Shown: positions 6,797 through 15,997, counted from the stretch's first letter. The stretch: 64,000 nt of DNA from Candidatus Neomarinimicrobiota bacterium (GCA_018651745.1 JABIDL010000030.1:1-64000); one strand, 5' to 3'. Numbers and translations: made by a program. The notes: generated from the sequence alone by a model not told the origin.

Positions 6797-8398
6797 ATGA
6801 AGCAACTCATCACAGTCTGGCTCATCCGAATCTTAACCGCAACCATTTTCATCGGAGGCGTTTTACCGGTTTTAACTACACCGGTTTCTGCCCAAGAATC
6901 CAATAAGAAGAAAAAGAAAAAAAGCCGAAAAAAACCTTCTAAGAAAAAATCATCTAAGAAGAAAAAGAAATCCTCTAAAAAAAAGAAGCGAGGAAAGGCT
7001 AAAAAGAAACGTAAAAAAAGACCCACAAAAAAGAATAAAGCAAAACGTAAAACCAAAAAATCGAGTAGTTCAAAATCAACCGTGGCAGACCGGTCACGTC
7101 CACCTAAGATGAATGTGACAGAATTTGCCGATGAGTTATACACCATTACTGAGGCACTGAATGTCAGTTCAGATCAATTATCCCGAGCAACGTCTTATCT
7201 TAAAGAGCCGGATCAAAAGCGCCTTGTTAGGCTGGATTCGAGGGAAGCATTTACGACAACGGACTATGAAAAAGCAGCAGATAATGCACCTCAAAATATC
7301 CGCCTTCAAAGACAACTCGGTTTGCATTATGAATCGGTTCAGGAATTCGAAAAGGCAAAAGATGTGTATTTCCGGCTTTTGACTAAAGAACCCCAGAATT
7401 CGGATTATCATTACTTTTTAGGTTCCCTTTATGCTAAAGTTGGCGCTATTGGGAAGGCACAGCATTCATTCGAAGAAGCCTTAGATCTCCAACCTGATCA
7501 TTATCAAACGTTAAATGCGATGGCATCTTTTTTAGGTTCGCCCCGTGAAAAAAATATGAGCAATGAAGTATTATCTCGATCTGCAGTAAAAAACCCGGAT
7601 GGTCCGGCTCAGCAAATGACATCCATCCAAAATAAATTGAACTCGGGAGAAGCCCAAAAGGCAATTATGTTGGCAAAATCTGCTTCTGAAGAGCATCCTA
7701 ACCACAGTGGATTTATATTTCTGCAAGGCAAGGGATATGAAGATCTTGGCGAAATTGATCAATCTAAAGCGTCTTACCAAAAAGCAATCCACATGGATCC
7801 AAAAAATAAGGAATCCCATATGGCACTTGCGAACTTGTACTACAACCAAGGAAAATATGTGTATTCTGCATTGGGTTATAGTGATGTAGTCTATCTCGAT
7901 CCGTATAATGTTGATGCCCGATACATGCAAGGGCTCAGTTATTACAACGCATCCGAATGGGGAAGAGCCGCCAATGCTTGGGAAGATCTTTTGCATTATG
8001 ATCCACAGCATCCGTTGGTCCGCATGTTGTTGCCCCAAGCATATTATGTATTGGCAGTGGAATACAACCGAATCGGAAAATCGGCACAAGGACGCTCGGC
8101 ATTTGAAAAAGCAATGAGCATTAATTCTAACACGAGATCTTGGCTTTCGGGTGCGATGCGAACCTTGGGGAAAACGTATCGGGAGCGAGGAATGTATAAA
8201 GAATCGCTGGCCGCTTTTCAGGAAGTGATCGAACTAAAACCAGCCGATTCAAATGCATACCTTGGCATGGGTGTAACCTATTGGAAAATGCAAGAAACTC
8301 AACTAGCAAAAGCTGCATGGAATCGCAGTCTGGAATTAAGCCCGGATGACAATGAAGCAAAGGGTTGGTTGTTCATTGCACATCAAGCTGGTTCTTGA
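6797..8398 (+). CDS. Periplasmic TPR protein with a lysine-rich segment
   Basis: A 533-aa protein. A signal peptide (to about residue 33, ...TPVSAQ) is followed by an extremely basic low-complexity stretch (residues ~36-92, mostly Lys with Ser/Arg). About nine tetratricopeptide repeats fill residues ~150-525, for example the units around KAQHSFEEALDLQPDH and ESLAAFQEVIELKPAD. TPR arrays mediate protein-protein interaction. The Lys tract could bind anionic surface polymers, nucleic acid or lipid head groups, but its role is unknown. It is followed 38 bases later by a second exported TPR-like protein, suggesting a joint assembly or envelope function. Confidence 0.75.
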   Translation: MKQLITVWLIRILTATIFIGGVLPVLTTPVSAQESNKKKKKKSRKKPSKKKSSKKKKKSSKKKKRGKAKKKRKKRPTKKNKAKRKTKKSSSSKSTVADRSRPPKMNVTEFADELYTITEALNVSSDQLSRATSYLKEPDQKRLVRLDSREAFTTTDYEKAADNAPQNIRLQRQLGLHYESVQEFEKAKDVYFRLLTKEPQNSDYHYFLGSLYAKVGAIGKAQHSFEEALDLQPDHYQTLNAMASFLGSPREKNMSNEVLSRSAVKNPDGPAQQMTSIQNKLNSGEAQKAIMLAKSASEEHPNHSGFIFLQGKGYEDLGEIDQSKASYQKAIHMDPKNKESHMALANLYYNQGKYVYSALGYSDVVYLDPYNVDARYMQGLSYYNASEWGRAANAWEDLLHYDPQHPLVRMLLPQAYYVLAVEYNRIGKSAQGRSAFEKAMSINSNTRSWLSGAMRTLGKTYRERGMYKESLAAFQEVIELKPADSNAYLGMGVTYWKMQETQLAKAAWNRSLELSPDDNEAKGWLFIAHQAGS

Positions 8399-8436
8399 GC
8401 ACTCGTTTATTTCGTAATATTCCCTTTCTTAATTCT

Positions 8437-9555
8437 ATGAGAATGAAACCCATCTTATGTTTGGTTTCGTTTTCTATTCTTTTCTCATCACATCCTGCCG
8501 ATGATAAAGTCCATGAAGGCGTTCGAGCTTTTTATAATTATGAATATGATCAAGCTGTATCGATATTAACTGATGTAAGTTTTGAACATCCTGATCATCC
8601 CGGAATTTTTCTTATTTTGCCTGCTGCAAGATGGGTGCTGGCGCAGGCGCATAGTAGTGTTGAAGTTTCCTATACCGTATTAGAGCATGACTTAAATGAA
8701 GCGTTGTTTATCTATAAAGATCTGATAAAGGATAATCCGGACAATCAGGAATATCGTCTTTACTATGGTTCTGCTCTGGGCTTAAAGGCAAGGGTAAATC
8801 TTGGGAAAAAGGAATGGGTCAAAACGCTTTCAAATGCTTACAAAGGCTTCCGCATCATTCAAGATGTGGCGGAGAAAGATTCCTCCCTTGTTGACGCCAA
8901 TCTCCCAATCGGTATTGTGGAATATTATGCCGGCATGAGCAATGGACTGATTCAGTTTGCCGCCGGATTGTTTGGGCTGGATGCCTCACGCGAAGTTGGA
9001 CTCTTGAAAATTCGTAAGGCGGTCGAAGCAGGTTCTTGGTCATGGACTGAAGCAAGTGCGATTCTTTCTTTTATCTATTTATGGTCTGACAGAAATCCGG
9101 ACGAGGCTGAAAATTTCAGCCGAAAACTGGTGGAAACATATCCGCAAAATTTTTATTACCGAATTTTGTTAACCGAAAGTTTAACTCGCAATGGGAAATT
9201 GGAAGATGCTAAAAAATCGCTGCTAATTTTGGATAATTCGATTGGAAGTCTAACGGAAATTCAGCAAAAATGGTTTTATGGATATCTTCAATTCGAATGG
9301 GCACTGTATCATTTCTATTCCGAGAATCAGGAAGTCTCAATGCGCTATGTGAAACAAACCATTTCCTCTTACGGAGCGGAATTGGATATCATTCTGGGCG
9401 AAGCGTTTTTATTGAATGGAAAATTACTCGACTTAAAAGGAGAGCGAAATGAAGCGGTGTTATCCTACCGGCGATGCAAAGAATTGGATAACATGTCGCA
9501 AGCAATGCGTGATGCAAAAGAGTTTCTTAAAAAACCATTTTCTCTACCGAAGTGA
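8437..9555 (+). CDS. Exported TPR-like protein
   Basis: A 372-aa protein starting MRMKPILCLVSFSILFSS, a plausible signal peptide. The start at ATG 8437 (or 8443) is preferred because the longer frame from 8365 would overlap the upstream gene and lacks an export signal. The helical body has TPR-type spacing, as in HEGVRAFYNYEYDQAVSIL and EDAKKSLLILDN. The Gly-rich segment GIVEYYAGMSNGLIQFAAGLFGLD may be a family signature. No enzymatic motif is seen. It probably acts with the preceding TPR protein; the specific function is unknown. Confidence 0.65.
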   Translation: MRMKPILCLVSFSILFSSHPADDKVHEGVRAFYNYEYDQAVSILTDVSFEHPDHPGIFLILPAARWVLAQAHSSVEVSYTVLEHDLNEALFIYKDLIKDNPDNQEYRLYYGSALGLKARVNLGKKEWVKTLSNAYKGFRIIQDVAEKDSSLVDANLPIGIVEYYAGMSNGLIQFAAGLFGLDASREVGLLKIRKAVEAGSWSWTEASAILSFIYLWSDRNPDEAENFSRKLVETYPQNFYYRILLTESLTRNGKLEDAKKSLLILDNSIGSLTEIQQKWFYGYLQFEWALYHFYSENQEVSMRYVKQTISSYGAELDIILGEAFLLNGKLLDLKGERNEAVLSYRRCKELDNMSQAMRDAKEFLKKPFSLPK

Positions 9556-9593
9556 TTGGATGTTGTGTTTCCTCACCGGTAAATTTGTAGTCT

Positions 9594-10679
9594 ATGATTG
9601 AACGGCATGAAACACGAAAAGTAATGGTTGGCGATGTTGCAATCGGAGGCGGCGCGGCAATTCCGGTGCAATCCATGACCACTACCAAAACGCATGACAT
9701 CAAGGCGACGCTAAAGGAAGTGGAACGCTTGGAAGAAGCGGACTGCCAAATTATCCGTATCACAGTTCCCGATGAAAAAGCAGCCAAGGCGCTACCGGAA
9801 ATCAAAAAACACATGACGGTTCCGTTGGTGGCAGACATTCATTTCAATTATCGCATGGCGCTCGAAGCCGTGGATGCAGGCGCTGATAAGATCCGCATCA
9901 ATCCCGGAAATATCGGCGGAAAGGCGCGCGTGAAGGAAGTGCTGGAAAAAGTGAAAGGCGCGAACCTACCAATCCGCATCGGCGTAAATGCCGGAAGTTT
10001 GGAACGGGATTTAATAAAAAAATACGGATTTCCAACCGCGGAGGCGATGGTGGAAAGTGCACGCCGGCACATTAACATTTGTAAAGAGCACGATTTTGAG
10101 GAGATTATTGTTTCCCTAAAAGCATCGGACGTAAATCTCATGATTGATTCCTACCGCCTGTTCGCCGAAGAATTTGATTTTCCCACGCATCTCGGCGTTA
10201 CCGAAGCAGGGCCGACCAAGGCAGGCAGCATCAAATCCGCTGTTGGCCTCGGAACACTCTTAAAGGAAGGCATCGGAGACACGATCCGGGTGAGCCTTAC
10301 GGACGATCCGGTGGAAGAAGTGCACTGCGGTTACGAGATTTTGAAATCGCTTGGGCTCGCAACCAAAGGCGTAACGGTTGTTGCCTGCCCAACCTGCGGA
10401 CGTTTGGAAGTGGACCTGTTCAAGATCGCCGGTGACATGGAAGAGCGGTTGAAAAATGTGAAAACGCCGATGTCAATCGCGCTGATGGGTTGCGCGGTGA
10501 ATGGCCCCGGTGAGGCGGAACATACAGATCTCGGAATTGCCTTTGGGAAAGGCGCCGGGCATTTGTATTATAAGGGCGAAAACATTGGAAAGGTTAGCGA
10601 AGATGCGGCAATGGGAAAATTGGAAGAGCTAATTTCTGATTACGAAAAAGAGGTATCTACAAAAGGAGACGAATCATGA
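9594..10679 (+). CDS. ispG: 4-hydroxy-3-methylbut-2-en-1-yl diphosphate synthase (IspG/GcpE)
   Basis: A 361-aa enzyme of the MEP isoprenoid pathway that converts methylerythritol cyclodiphosphate to HMBPP using a [4Fe-4S] cluster. The N-terminal TIM-barrel half is clear (IPVQSMTTTKTHDI, PLVADIHFNYRMAL, KIRINPGNIG). The C-terminal reductase half supplies cluster ligands C265 and C268 (CPTCGR), C300 (MGCAVNGPGEAE) and E307. The length matches the short bacterial form without the plant-type insert. The stop overlaps the next gene as ATGA. The gene is visibly richer in GC than its neighbours. Confidence 0.97.
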   Translation: MIERHETRKVMVGDVAIGGGAAIPVQSMTTTKTHDIKATLKEVERLEEADCQIIRITVPDEKAAKALPEIKKHMTVPLVADIHFNYRMALEAVDAGADKIRINPGNIGGKARVKEVLEKVKGANLPIRIGVNAGSLERDLIKKYGFPTAEAMVESARRHINICKEHDFEEIIVSLKASDVNLMIDSYRLFAEEFDFPTHLGVTEAGPTKAGSIKSAVGLGTLLKEGIGDTIRVSLTDDPVEEVHCGYEILKSLGLATKGVTVVACPTCGRLEVDLFKIAGDMEERLKNVKTPMSIALMGCAVNGPGEAEHTDLGIAFGKGAGHLYYKGENIGKVSEDAAMGKLEELISDYEKEVSTKGDES

Positions 10680-11119
10680 AAATATTACTCTCATTATTAT
10701 TCATCACATCGTTTGCATTCCCTCAGGATGAAGCAAATCCGAATACCATTTCCCCGGCAGTGGCTTACTGGAAAACACTGACACCGGGCGAAAAGGAACT
10801 GTATTTATTTTCGTACCTCACGCAGGTGTATGAAACGCACCAGGACTTGATCAAAAAACGTGGCTACGATGAAATAACAACCTGGTATTACGAGAACCGT
10901 GCAGAATTAATTTATGGCATTTTTGACAAACTCGAAGAGGAGGAAATCAGTCGATTTGTAACTTGGATTGACGAATATTACAGCCATGAAGAATATATAA
11001 ATCGTCCATTCTATGAAGCGATGTCCTTTGCTTTTCGGTTTCAAAAAGCATCAGGAGAGACCCTTTGGGATAAGTACGAAAATATGAAATTTGATACAAT
11101 AAAACCGGATAACGACTGA
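10676..11119 (+). CDS. Small exported protein of unknown function
   Basis: A 147-aa protein with a signal peptide (MKILLSLLFITSFAFPQ) and a mature helical, acidic, Tyr/Glu-rich chain without recognised domains or Cys residues. It overlaps ispG by ATGA and the following small membrane gene by TGATG, so all three are probably co-translated. A periplasmic location is predicted. I do not recognise the family. Confidence 0.65.
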   Translation: MKILLSLLFITSFAFPQDEANPNTISPAVAYWKTLTPGEKELYLFSYLTQVYETHQDLIKKRGYDEITTWYYENRAELIYGIFDKLEEEEISRFVTWIDEYYSHEEYINRPFYEAMSFAFRFQKASGETLWDKYENMKFDTIKPDND

Positions 11120-11310
11120 TGTCATTTTACCGGCCGCGTTTCCTCAAGGAATGGAATTTCATTCGGCAGGAAGGCGGATATAGACTTCTTTTCAAGAAAA
11201 AGGGTTGGGTGGTTTTTTTTGCCTTTTGCACATTTTATCTTATTCGAGATTCAATTTTATATTTGCTGATTCCTTATCTTGCTTTCAAAGGAATTATTAC
11301 CTGTAATTAA
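11119..11310 (+). CDS. Small membrane protein of unknown function
   Basis: A 63-aa protein with a basic N-terminus (MSFYRPRFLKEWNFIRQEGG) and one or two membrane segments (WVVFFAFCTFYLIRDSILYLLIPYL). Its ATG overlaps the preceding stop (TGATG at 11117-11121), and its TAA (11308-11310) directly abuts the ATG of comM. The tight junctions on both sides support it as real despite its size. Confidence 0.6.
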   Translation: MSFYRPRFLKEWNFIRQEGGYRLLFKKKGWVVFFAFCTFYLIRDSILYLLIPYLAFKGIITCN

Positions 11311-12852
11311 ATGGTTTCCAAAGTTCTTAGTAGCGCTGTCCTTGGGATTGATGCCTACATTGTTGAGGTTGAGGCAAACCTTTCCGGTGCTCAGTTACCC
11401 AAATTTATAACCGTTGGCCTCCCGGAAGGTGCCGTAAAGGAAAGCAAAGAACGAGTCACAGCTGCGATTCGCAACAGCGATTTTATTTTACCATATAAAC
11501 ATATTACAATCAACCTTGCTCCGGCGGATATTCGCAAAGAAGGATCTGCATTTGATCTTCCGATTGCCGTTGGAATCCTTGCAGCCACCGGTGCGGTAAA
11601 ACAAAATTTTCTCAACAATTTGCTTTTGTTGGGTGAACTTGCTTTGGATGGCTCGCTCAGACCAATCAAGGGAGCGCTCCCGATCGCCATTAACGCTGCC
11701 AAAAAAGGAATTAAGGGAATCATTCTTCCAAACGAAAATGCGCAAGAAGCCGGAATTGTGGACGGTATAAAAGTAGCCGGTGTGGATTCACTGGCAGAAG
11801 TGGCGGCTCTGCTAAATGGAAAAATGTCCATGGATCCTATCAAAGTAGATAGACAGAAACTCTTTAATGAACAAAAAAATTATGATTTGGATTTTGCCGA
11901 TGTGAAAGGTCAGGAACATGTAAAGCGTGCAATTGAAGTGGCAGCAGCCGGAGGGCATAACGCCATTATGATCGGTCCTCCCGGAAGCGGGAAGACGATG
12001 CTGGCAAAACGTCTTCCGACCATTCTTCCGGACCTCGTATTGGAAGAAGCACTACAGACTACCAAAATTCATTCCGTTGCCGGATTGCTTCCAGATGGAA
12101 AGGGGCTGATTGCTACACGTCCGTACCGTTCGCCGCATCATACTATTTCGGATGCAGGACTGATTGGCGGCGGAACGGTTCCGAAACCGGGTGAAGTCAG
12201 TCTTGCGCACAACGGTGTATTGTTTTTAGATGAACTTCCGGAGTTCAAGAAAAATGTTTTGGAGGTCATGCGTCAACCGCTGGAGGATGGTTCTGTTACC
12301 ATCGCGCGCGCAACAATGTCGCTAAGTTACCCATCCAATTTTATGTTGGTGGCGGCTATGAATCCATGTCCTTGTGGTTATGCGACAGATCCGAAAAATG
12401 AATGCACCTGTAATCCGCAATTGATTCAAAAATATATGAGTCGAATTTCAGGTCCACTCATGGATCGAATTGATATTCACATCGAAGTCCCGTCAATCTC
12501 ATTTGATGAATTATCCGAGAAGGAAAGTGGGGAAGCATCCAAATTTGTGCAAAAAAGAGTGCAGAATACCCGCAATGTTCAATTAACAAGGTTTGAAGGA
12601 AGAGATTCCATTTTTTGCAATGCACAAATGGAATCCAAAAATATTGCTGATTATTGTAAAATTGACAAAGAAGCATCTGATTTGCTGAAGACAGCCATGG
12701 AAAAATTGGGCCTATCAGCTCGAGCGTACGATCGGATTTTAAAAGTATCACGGACGATTGCAGATTTAGAATCTTTAAAAGAAATCAGTTCTCAACATGT
12801 GAGCGAAGCAATTCAATATCGTAGCCTGGATCGTAAGTTATGGCTTCAATGA
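11311..12852 (+). CDS. comM: ComM/YifB family Mg-chelatase-like AAA+ ATPase
   Basis: A 513-aa protein matching the ComM/YifB family in length and layout. The N-terminal ChlI-type domain (residues 1-~170) has the characteristic GLPEGAVKESKERV and NLAPADIRKEGSAFDLPIA. An AAA+ core follows, with Walker A GPPGSGKT (222-229), Walker B VLFLDELPEF and a zinc-like CPCGY...CTC insertion. The C-terminal Mg_chelatase_C helical region includes LGLSARAYDRILKVSRTIADL. ComM is a branch-migration helicase aiding recombination of transforming DNA in natural competence, which fits the T4P cluster downstream. Its stop overlaps the RAYT start as ATGA. Confidence 0.95.
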   Translation: MVSKVLSSAVLGIDAYIVEVEANLSGAQLPKFITVGLPEGAVKESKERVTAAIRNSDFILPYKHITINLAPADIRKEGSAFDLPIAVGILAATGAVKQNFLNNLLLLGELALDGSLRPIKGALPIAINAAKKGIKGIILPNENAQEAGIVDGIKVAGVDSLAEVAALLNGKMSMDPIKVDRQKLFNEQKNYDLDFADVKGQEHVKRAIEVAAAGGHNAIMIGPPGSGKTMLAKRLPTILPDLVLEEALQTTKIHSVAGLLPDGKGLIATRPYRSPHHTISDAGLIGGGTVPKPGEVSLAHNGVLFLDELPEFKKNVLEVMRQPLEDGSVTIARATMSLSYPSNFMLVAAMNPCPCGYATDPKNECTCNPQLIQKYMSRISGPLMDRIDIHIEVPSISFDELSEKESGEASKFVQKRVQNTRNVQLTRFEGRDSIFCNAQMESKNIADYCKIDKEASDLLKTAMEKLGLSARAYDRILKVSRTIADLESLKEISSQHVSEAIQYRSLDRKLWLQ

Positions 12853-13382
12853 AAGGAAAAAGAAAACATATTCGATTAGCTGATTATGATTATTCTCAAT
12901 CAGGTATTTATTTTGTCACAATTTGCTCTCAGATACGGGAATGTATTTTTGGTGAAATAACGAATGGAAACATGAAATTAAATCTAATCGGGAATATTGC
13001 TTACCGTTGCTGGGAGGGAATCGAAAAGCATTATACGTCTGTAAATCTGTTTGATTTTGTAGTGATGCCAAATCATGTGCATGGAATGGTAGGATTGAAT
13101 TCAACTCAATTCAAAAATCCGGTATTAGGTGATATTGTTGGCAAATATAAAGCAGCAGTAACAAGGGAAATAAACAAACGTAGGGGCGAGATATATCGCG
13201 CCCCTACAAAGGTTTGGCAAAGAAATTATTATGAACACATCATTCGGAACGAAACTGCATTCGAGAGAATTACAGAATACATTCGATCCAATCCATCCAA
13301 TTGGAAACAGGATAAAGAAAACCGAGATCGAAACAAATTGAATAATTTTTATGGATGGGTAGATACCTACTGGAAAAATTAA
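12849..13382 (+). CDS. REP-associated tyrosine transposase (RAYT, Y1/IS200-like)
   Basis: A 177-aa single-strand-DNA nuclease of the Y1 transposase family. The HUH-type motif is MPNHVHG (H76, H78), and the catalytic Tyr is expected in QRNYYEHIIR (Y127/Y128). Conserved surrounding blocks are IYFVTICSQ and IRSNPSNW. RAYTs recognise and process REP palindromes and are usually single-copy, domesticated elements. ATG 12849 overlaps the comM stop as ATGA; an in-frame ATG at 12840 is possible. A REP palindrome lies inside the gene (13180-13207) and encodes about residues 111-120. Catalytic residues are intact, so it may be active. Confidence 0.9.
   Translation: MKGKRKHIRLADYDYSQSGIYFVTICSQIRECIFGEITNGNMKLNLIGNIAYRCWEGIEKHYTSVNLFDFVVMPNHVHGMVGLNSTQFKNPVLGDIVGKYKAAVTREINKRRGEIYRAPTKVWQRNYYEHIIRNETAFERITEYIRSNPSNWKQDKENRDRNKLNNFYGWVDTYWKN
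13180..13207. repeat. REP palindrome inside the RAYT gene
   Basis: Arms GTAGGGGCGAG and CGCCCCTAC around ATATATC make a 28-nt near-perfect palindrome. It differs at a single base from the perfect copy at 47883-47910. It is read in frame, encoding approximately RRGEIYRAPT, and has not disrupted the gene. Confidence 0.85.
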
Positions 13383-13390
13383 AGAAAAAT

Positions 13391-13900
13391 ATGATACTCA
13401 TTATCAGTTCAAGTTTGAATCCCAACAGCCTGAGCAGGGTCATGGCTCAACAGGTCAAGATTAGACTTGAGGAAAATAATGCGGAAGCTGAATTTATTGA
13501 TATGCGTAATTACGATCTTCCTTTTTGCGATGGAGACTCATGTTACAATCATCCGAAAGTAAAGGAAGTAAAGGAAAAAATACAGTCAGCTCGTGCGATT
13601 TTATGTGCATCGCCTGTTTATAATTACGATGTGAATGCTGTTTTGAAAAATCTGGTCGAACTTACAGGAAAAGCATGGGAAAATAAAACTGTTGGACTTG
13701 TATGTTCGGCCGGTGGACAGGGTAGTTATATGAGTCCGATGCCATTTTTAAACAGTTTGATGCTGGATTTCAGGTGCCACATAATTCCACGCTTTGTTTA
13801 CACTACAAAATTCGCATTTACAGATGGCGCCATATCTGACGAAAATTTGAAGAACAGAATTAAAGAATTATCAGCTGAATTAAAAAATACAAGAAGATAA
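13391..13900 (+). CDS. NADPH-dependent FMN reductase family flavoprotein
   Basis: A 169-aa flavodoxin-fold protein (PF03358). The phosphate-binding SSSLNPNSLSR at the N-terminus and CASPVYNYDVNAVLKNLVE in mid-protein correspond to the FMN-binding loops of this family. CSAGGQGSY is the third flavin loop. The family reduces flavins, quinones, azo compounds or metals such as chromate; the substrate here is open. ATG 13391 gives a start at the first beta-strand (MILIISSS), whereas a longer frame overlapping RAYT has no support. It is followed 4 bases later by the iminopeptidase gene. Confidence 0.85.
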   Translation: MILIISSSLNPNSLSRVMAQQVKIRLEENNAEAEFIDMRNYDLPFCDGDSCYNHPKVKEVKEKIQSARAILCASPVYNYDVNAVLKNLVELTGKAWENKTVGLVCSAGGQGSYMSPMPFLNSLMLDFRCHIIPRFVYTTKFAFTDGAISDENLKNRIKELSAELKNTRR

Positions 13901-13904
13901 TGAG

Positions 13905-14870
13905 ATGGAAAAAGATTTAACATTAAAAGACGTTTTCCCACCCATTGATCCGTATAATGGATTTATGTTAGATGTTTCTAGTCTGCATTCAATTCATGTA
14001 GAAGAGTCTGGGAATCCGAATGGTAAACCGGCTCTCTTCCTACATGGTGGGCCCGGAGGCGGAATTGAACCAATCTATCGCCAGTATTTCGACCCCGAGA
14101 AATGGCGACTGATTCTAATAGACCAGCGCGGCTGCGGAAAGAGTTTGCCGTTTGCCGAACTCGAAGAAAATACTACCTGGGAACTTGTAGAAGATATTGA
14201 GAAAGTCCGCGAATATTTGGGAATAAAGAACTGGGTAGTTTTCGGTGGAAGTTGGGGAAGCACCCTTTCTCTAGCCTATGCAGAAACGTATCCCGATCGT
14301 GTGATAGGGTTAATCCTGAGAGGTATATTTATGCTCAGAAAAAAGGAACTGCAATGGTTCTATCAGGAAGGCGCTAGTGAAATTTATCCGGACGCTTTCG
14401 AGCATTATGTAAAACCTATCCTTGAAGAGGATCGAGATGATTTTCTGCATGCTTTTTATAAACGCTTGACCTCTAAAGACAGGATGACTCGATTGGAAGC
14501 TGCCAAAGCCTGGTCAATTTGGGAAGGCGCAACCAGCAAACTGTATGCAGACTCAAATTTGGTTGAACGGTTCGGAAAGGACAAATTTGCGGAAGCCTTC
14601 GCGCGCATAGAATGCCATTATTTTGTGAATGGAGGATGGTTTAACCCGGAAGACCAGCTCCTGCGGGACATCAATAAAATTCGGCACATACCGGCCGTAA
14701 TCATTCAAGGGCGGTATGATGTTGTATGTCCAGCAACTTCTGCTTGGGAGTTGCACAAAGCCTGGCCCGAAGCAGACTTTCATATTGTTCAGGATGCCGG
14801 TCATTCCATGTCTGAACCGGGAATTCGCTCAAAATTGATAGAAGCAACGGAGAAGTTTGCTACTTTGTAA
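13905..14870 (+). CDS. pip: Proline iminopeptidase (alpha/beta hydrolase, family S33)
   Basis: A 321-aa cytosolic peptidase that removes N-terminal proline from peptides. Family hallmarks are the oxyanion block HGGPGGG (47-53), DQRGCGKS, the nucleophile elbow GGSWGS with S116, and the acid and base D272 (GRYDVVCP) and H300 (DAGHS). The order and spacing match Xanthomonas/Neisseria-type Pip enzymes. It probably completes the breakdown of peptides released by the secreted peptidases elsewhere in the window. A 120-base gap follows. Confidence 0.92.
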   Translation: MEKDLTLKDVFPPIDPYNGFMLDVSSLHSIHVEESGNPNGKPALFLHGGPGGGIEPIYRQYFDPEKWRLILIDQRGCGKSLPFAELEENTTWELVEDIEKVREYLGIKNWVVFGGSWGSTLSLAYAETYPDRVIGLILRGIFMLRKKELQWFYQEGASEIYPDAFEHYVKPILEEDRDDFLHAFYKRLTSKDRMTRLEAAKAWSIWEGATSKLYADSNLVERFGKDKFAEAFARIECHYFVNGGWFNPEDQLLRDINKIRHIPAVIIQGRYDVVCPATSAWELHKAWPEADFHIVQDAGHSMSEPGIRSKLIEATEKFATL

Positions 14871-14990
14871 AAATGTCAGAATCTTGATAAAATGGATTAT
14901 GAACGTATGCTTTGATCAACAGATTGGCGTTATTTCCGTGAATTCAATCCACTGTTTTGCGTTGCTGAGTTTTTTAACTAAATTGTAACC

Positions 14991-15860
14991 ATGGCTGGCC
15001 AATCCCGAAAGAAAACTAAAACCCTTGAAGTCATGGTTGCGGATGTAATTCGTGAGACTCCCGATACTTCAACGATAATCTTTTTTACCGGCAATGACCA
15101 TCTTGATTACGCGCCGGGGCATTTTCTAACAATTGAACCCCACCAGTTTCCAGCACTCGAACGGTGGACTGCATATCTTGAGGATCAAAAGGGTAGAAGA
15201 GAACCTCCTCGGGCGTATTCTATGGCAAGTTCACCGGATGAACATCACCTTGCGATCACAGTCAAGGAAGAACGTTATGTTACCGATGTCACTAAATATC
15301 CTCCACTTTTATCCCCGATCTTGGCCTACCGCACTGTCCGGGGAACCAAAATGAAAATCACCGGATTTGCCGGTCCGTATACACTCCCGAAGGATGGGGT
15401 TCCTGAGAGTATTCTGCATATTTGTGCCGGTAGTGGAATCGTCCCAAACTGGAGTATTTTGAAGTATTGTCTTCGTAACCATCCCGATATGAAACACCGC
15501 CTCATTTATAGTAATAAAACGTGGGCAGACACTATTTTTGGCGAAGGATTACTTGATTTGCAGAGACAATTTCCTGAAAACCTAGAAATAGTATTTACCA
15601 TAACCCGTGAAGACACTTTCCTGAAAAATGGCGCAACCTTACAAAAAGGTAGGATTACGAGAGATTTAATAGAAAAAACGATTGAAGAGCTTGATAACCC
15701 GATGCTGTATGTTTGCGGTCCGGCTTTGTCTAAATGGGATAAATTGTTAGCCAAAAAGAATGGAACTACCCCACCGCCTAGATTTATGGAATCTGCCTTG
15801 GGATTGTTGGAAGATCTGGGGGTAGATAAAAAAAGCATTACAAAGGAATCCTACGGTTAA
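14991..15860 (+). CDS. FNR-like flavin oxidoreductase
   Basis: A 289-aa protein of the ferredoxin-NADP reductase superfamily. The FAD-binding half has the RxYS motif R74-AYSMASS. The NAD(P)-binding half has CAGSGIVPNWSILKY and the YVCGPA motif. No [2Fe-2S] ferredoxin domain is attached, so it needs a separate electron partner, for example ferredoxin or an oxygenase component. It resembles reductases that use several acceptors, so physiological pairing cannot be read from this window. It stands as a single gene between two gaps. Confidence 0.82.
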   Translation: MAGQSRKKTKTLEVMVADVIRETPDTSTIIFFTGNDHLDYAPGHFLTIEPHQFPALERWTAYLEDQKGRREPPRAYSMASSPDEHHLAITVKEERYVTDVTKYPPLLSPILAYRTVRGTKMKITGFAGPYTLPKDGVPESILHICAGSGIVPNWSILKYCLRNHPDMKHRLIYSNKTWADTIFGEGLLDLQRQFPENLEIVFTITREDTFLKNGATLQKGRITRDLIEKTIEELDNPMLYVCGPALSKWDKLLAKKNGTTPPPRFMESALGLLEDLGVDKKSITKESYG

Positions 15861-15997
15861 ACGGAAGTTTTAATTATTTCATTGTCTTAATCTTTTAACT
15901 ATTTTTGGATAAAGCCCCAAAATCTTCAAAAAATAGGTTTCCATTCACTCATGAATTGTAACTGAAATTCATCTTACGTTTATTAGAAATAATCCCA

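Noticed and set aside
6790-7146. Minus-strand open frame rich in Phe and Leu
   Set aside because: It is the complement of the Lys-rich AAG/AAA tract of the TPR gene; low complexity without gene features.
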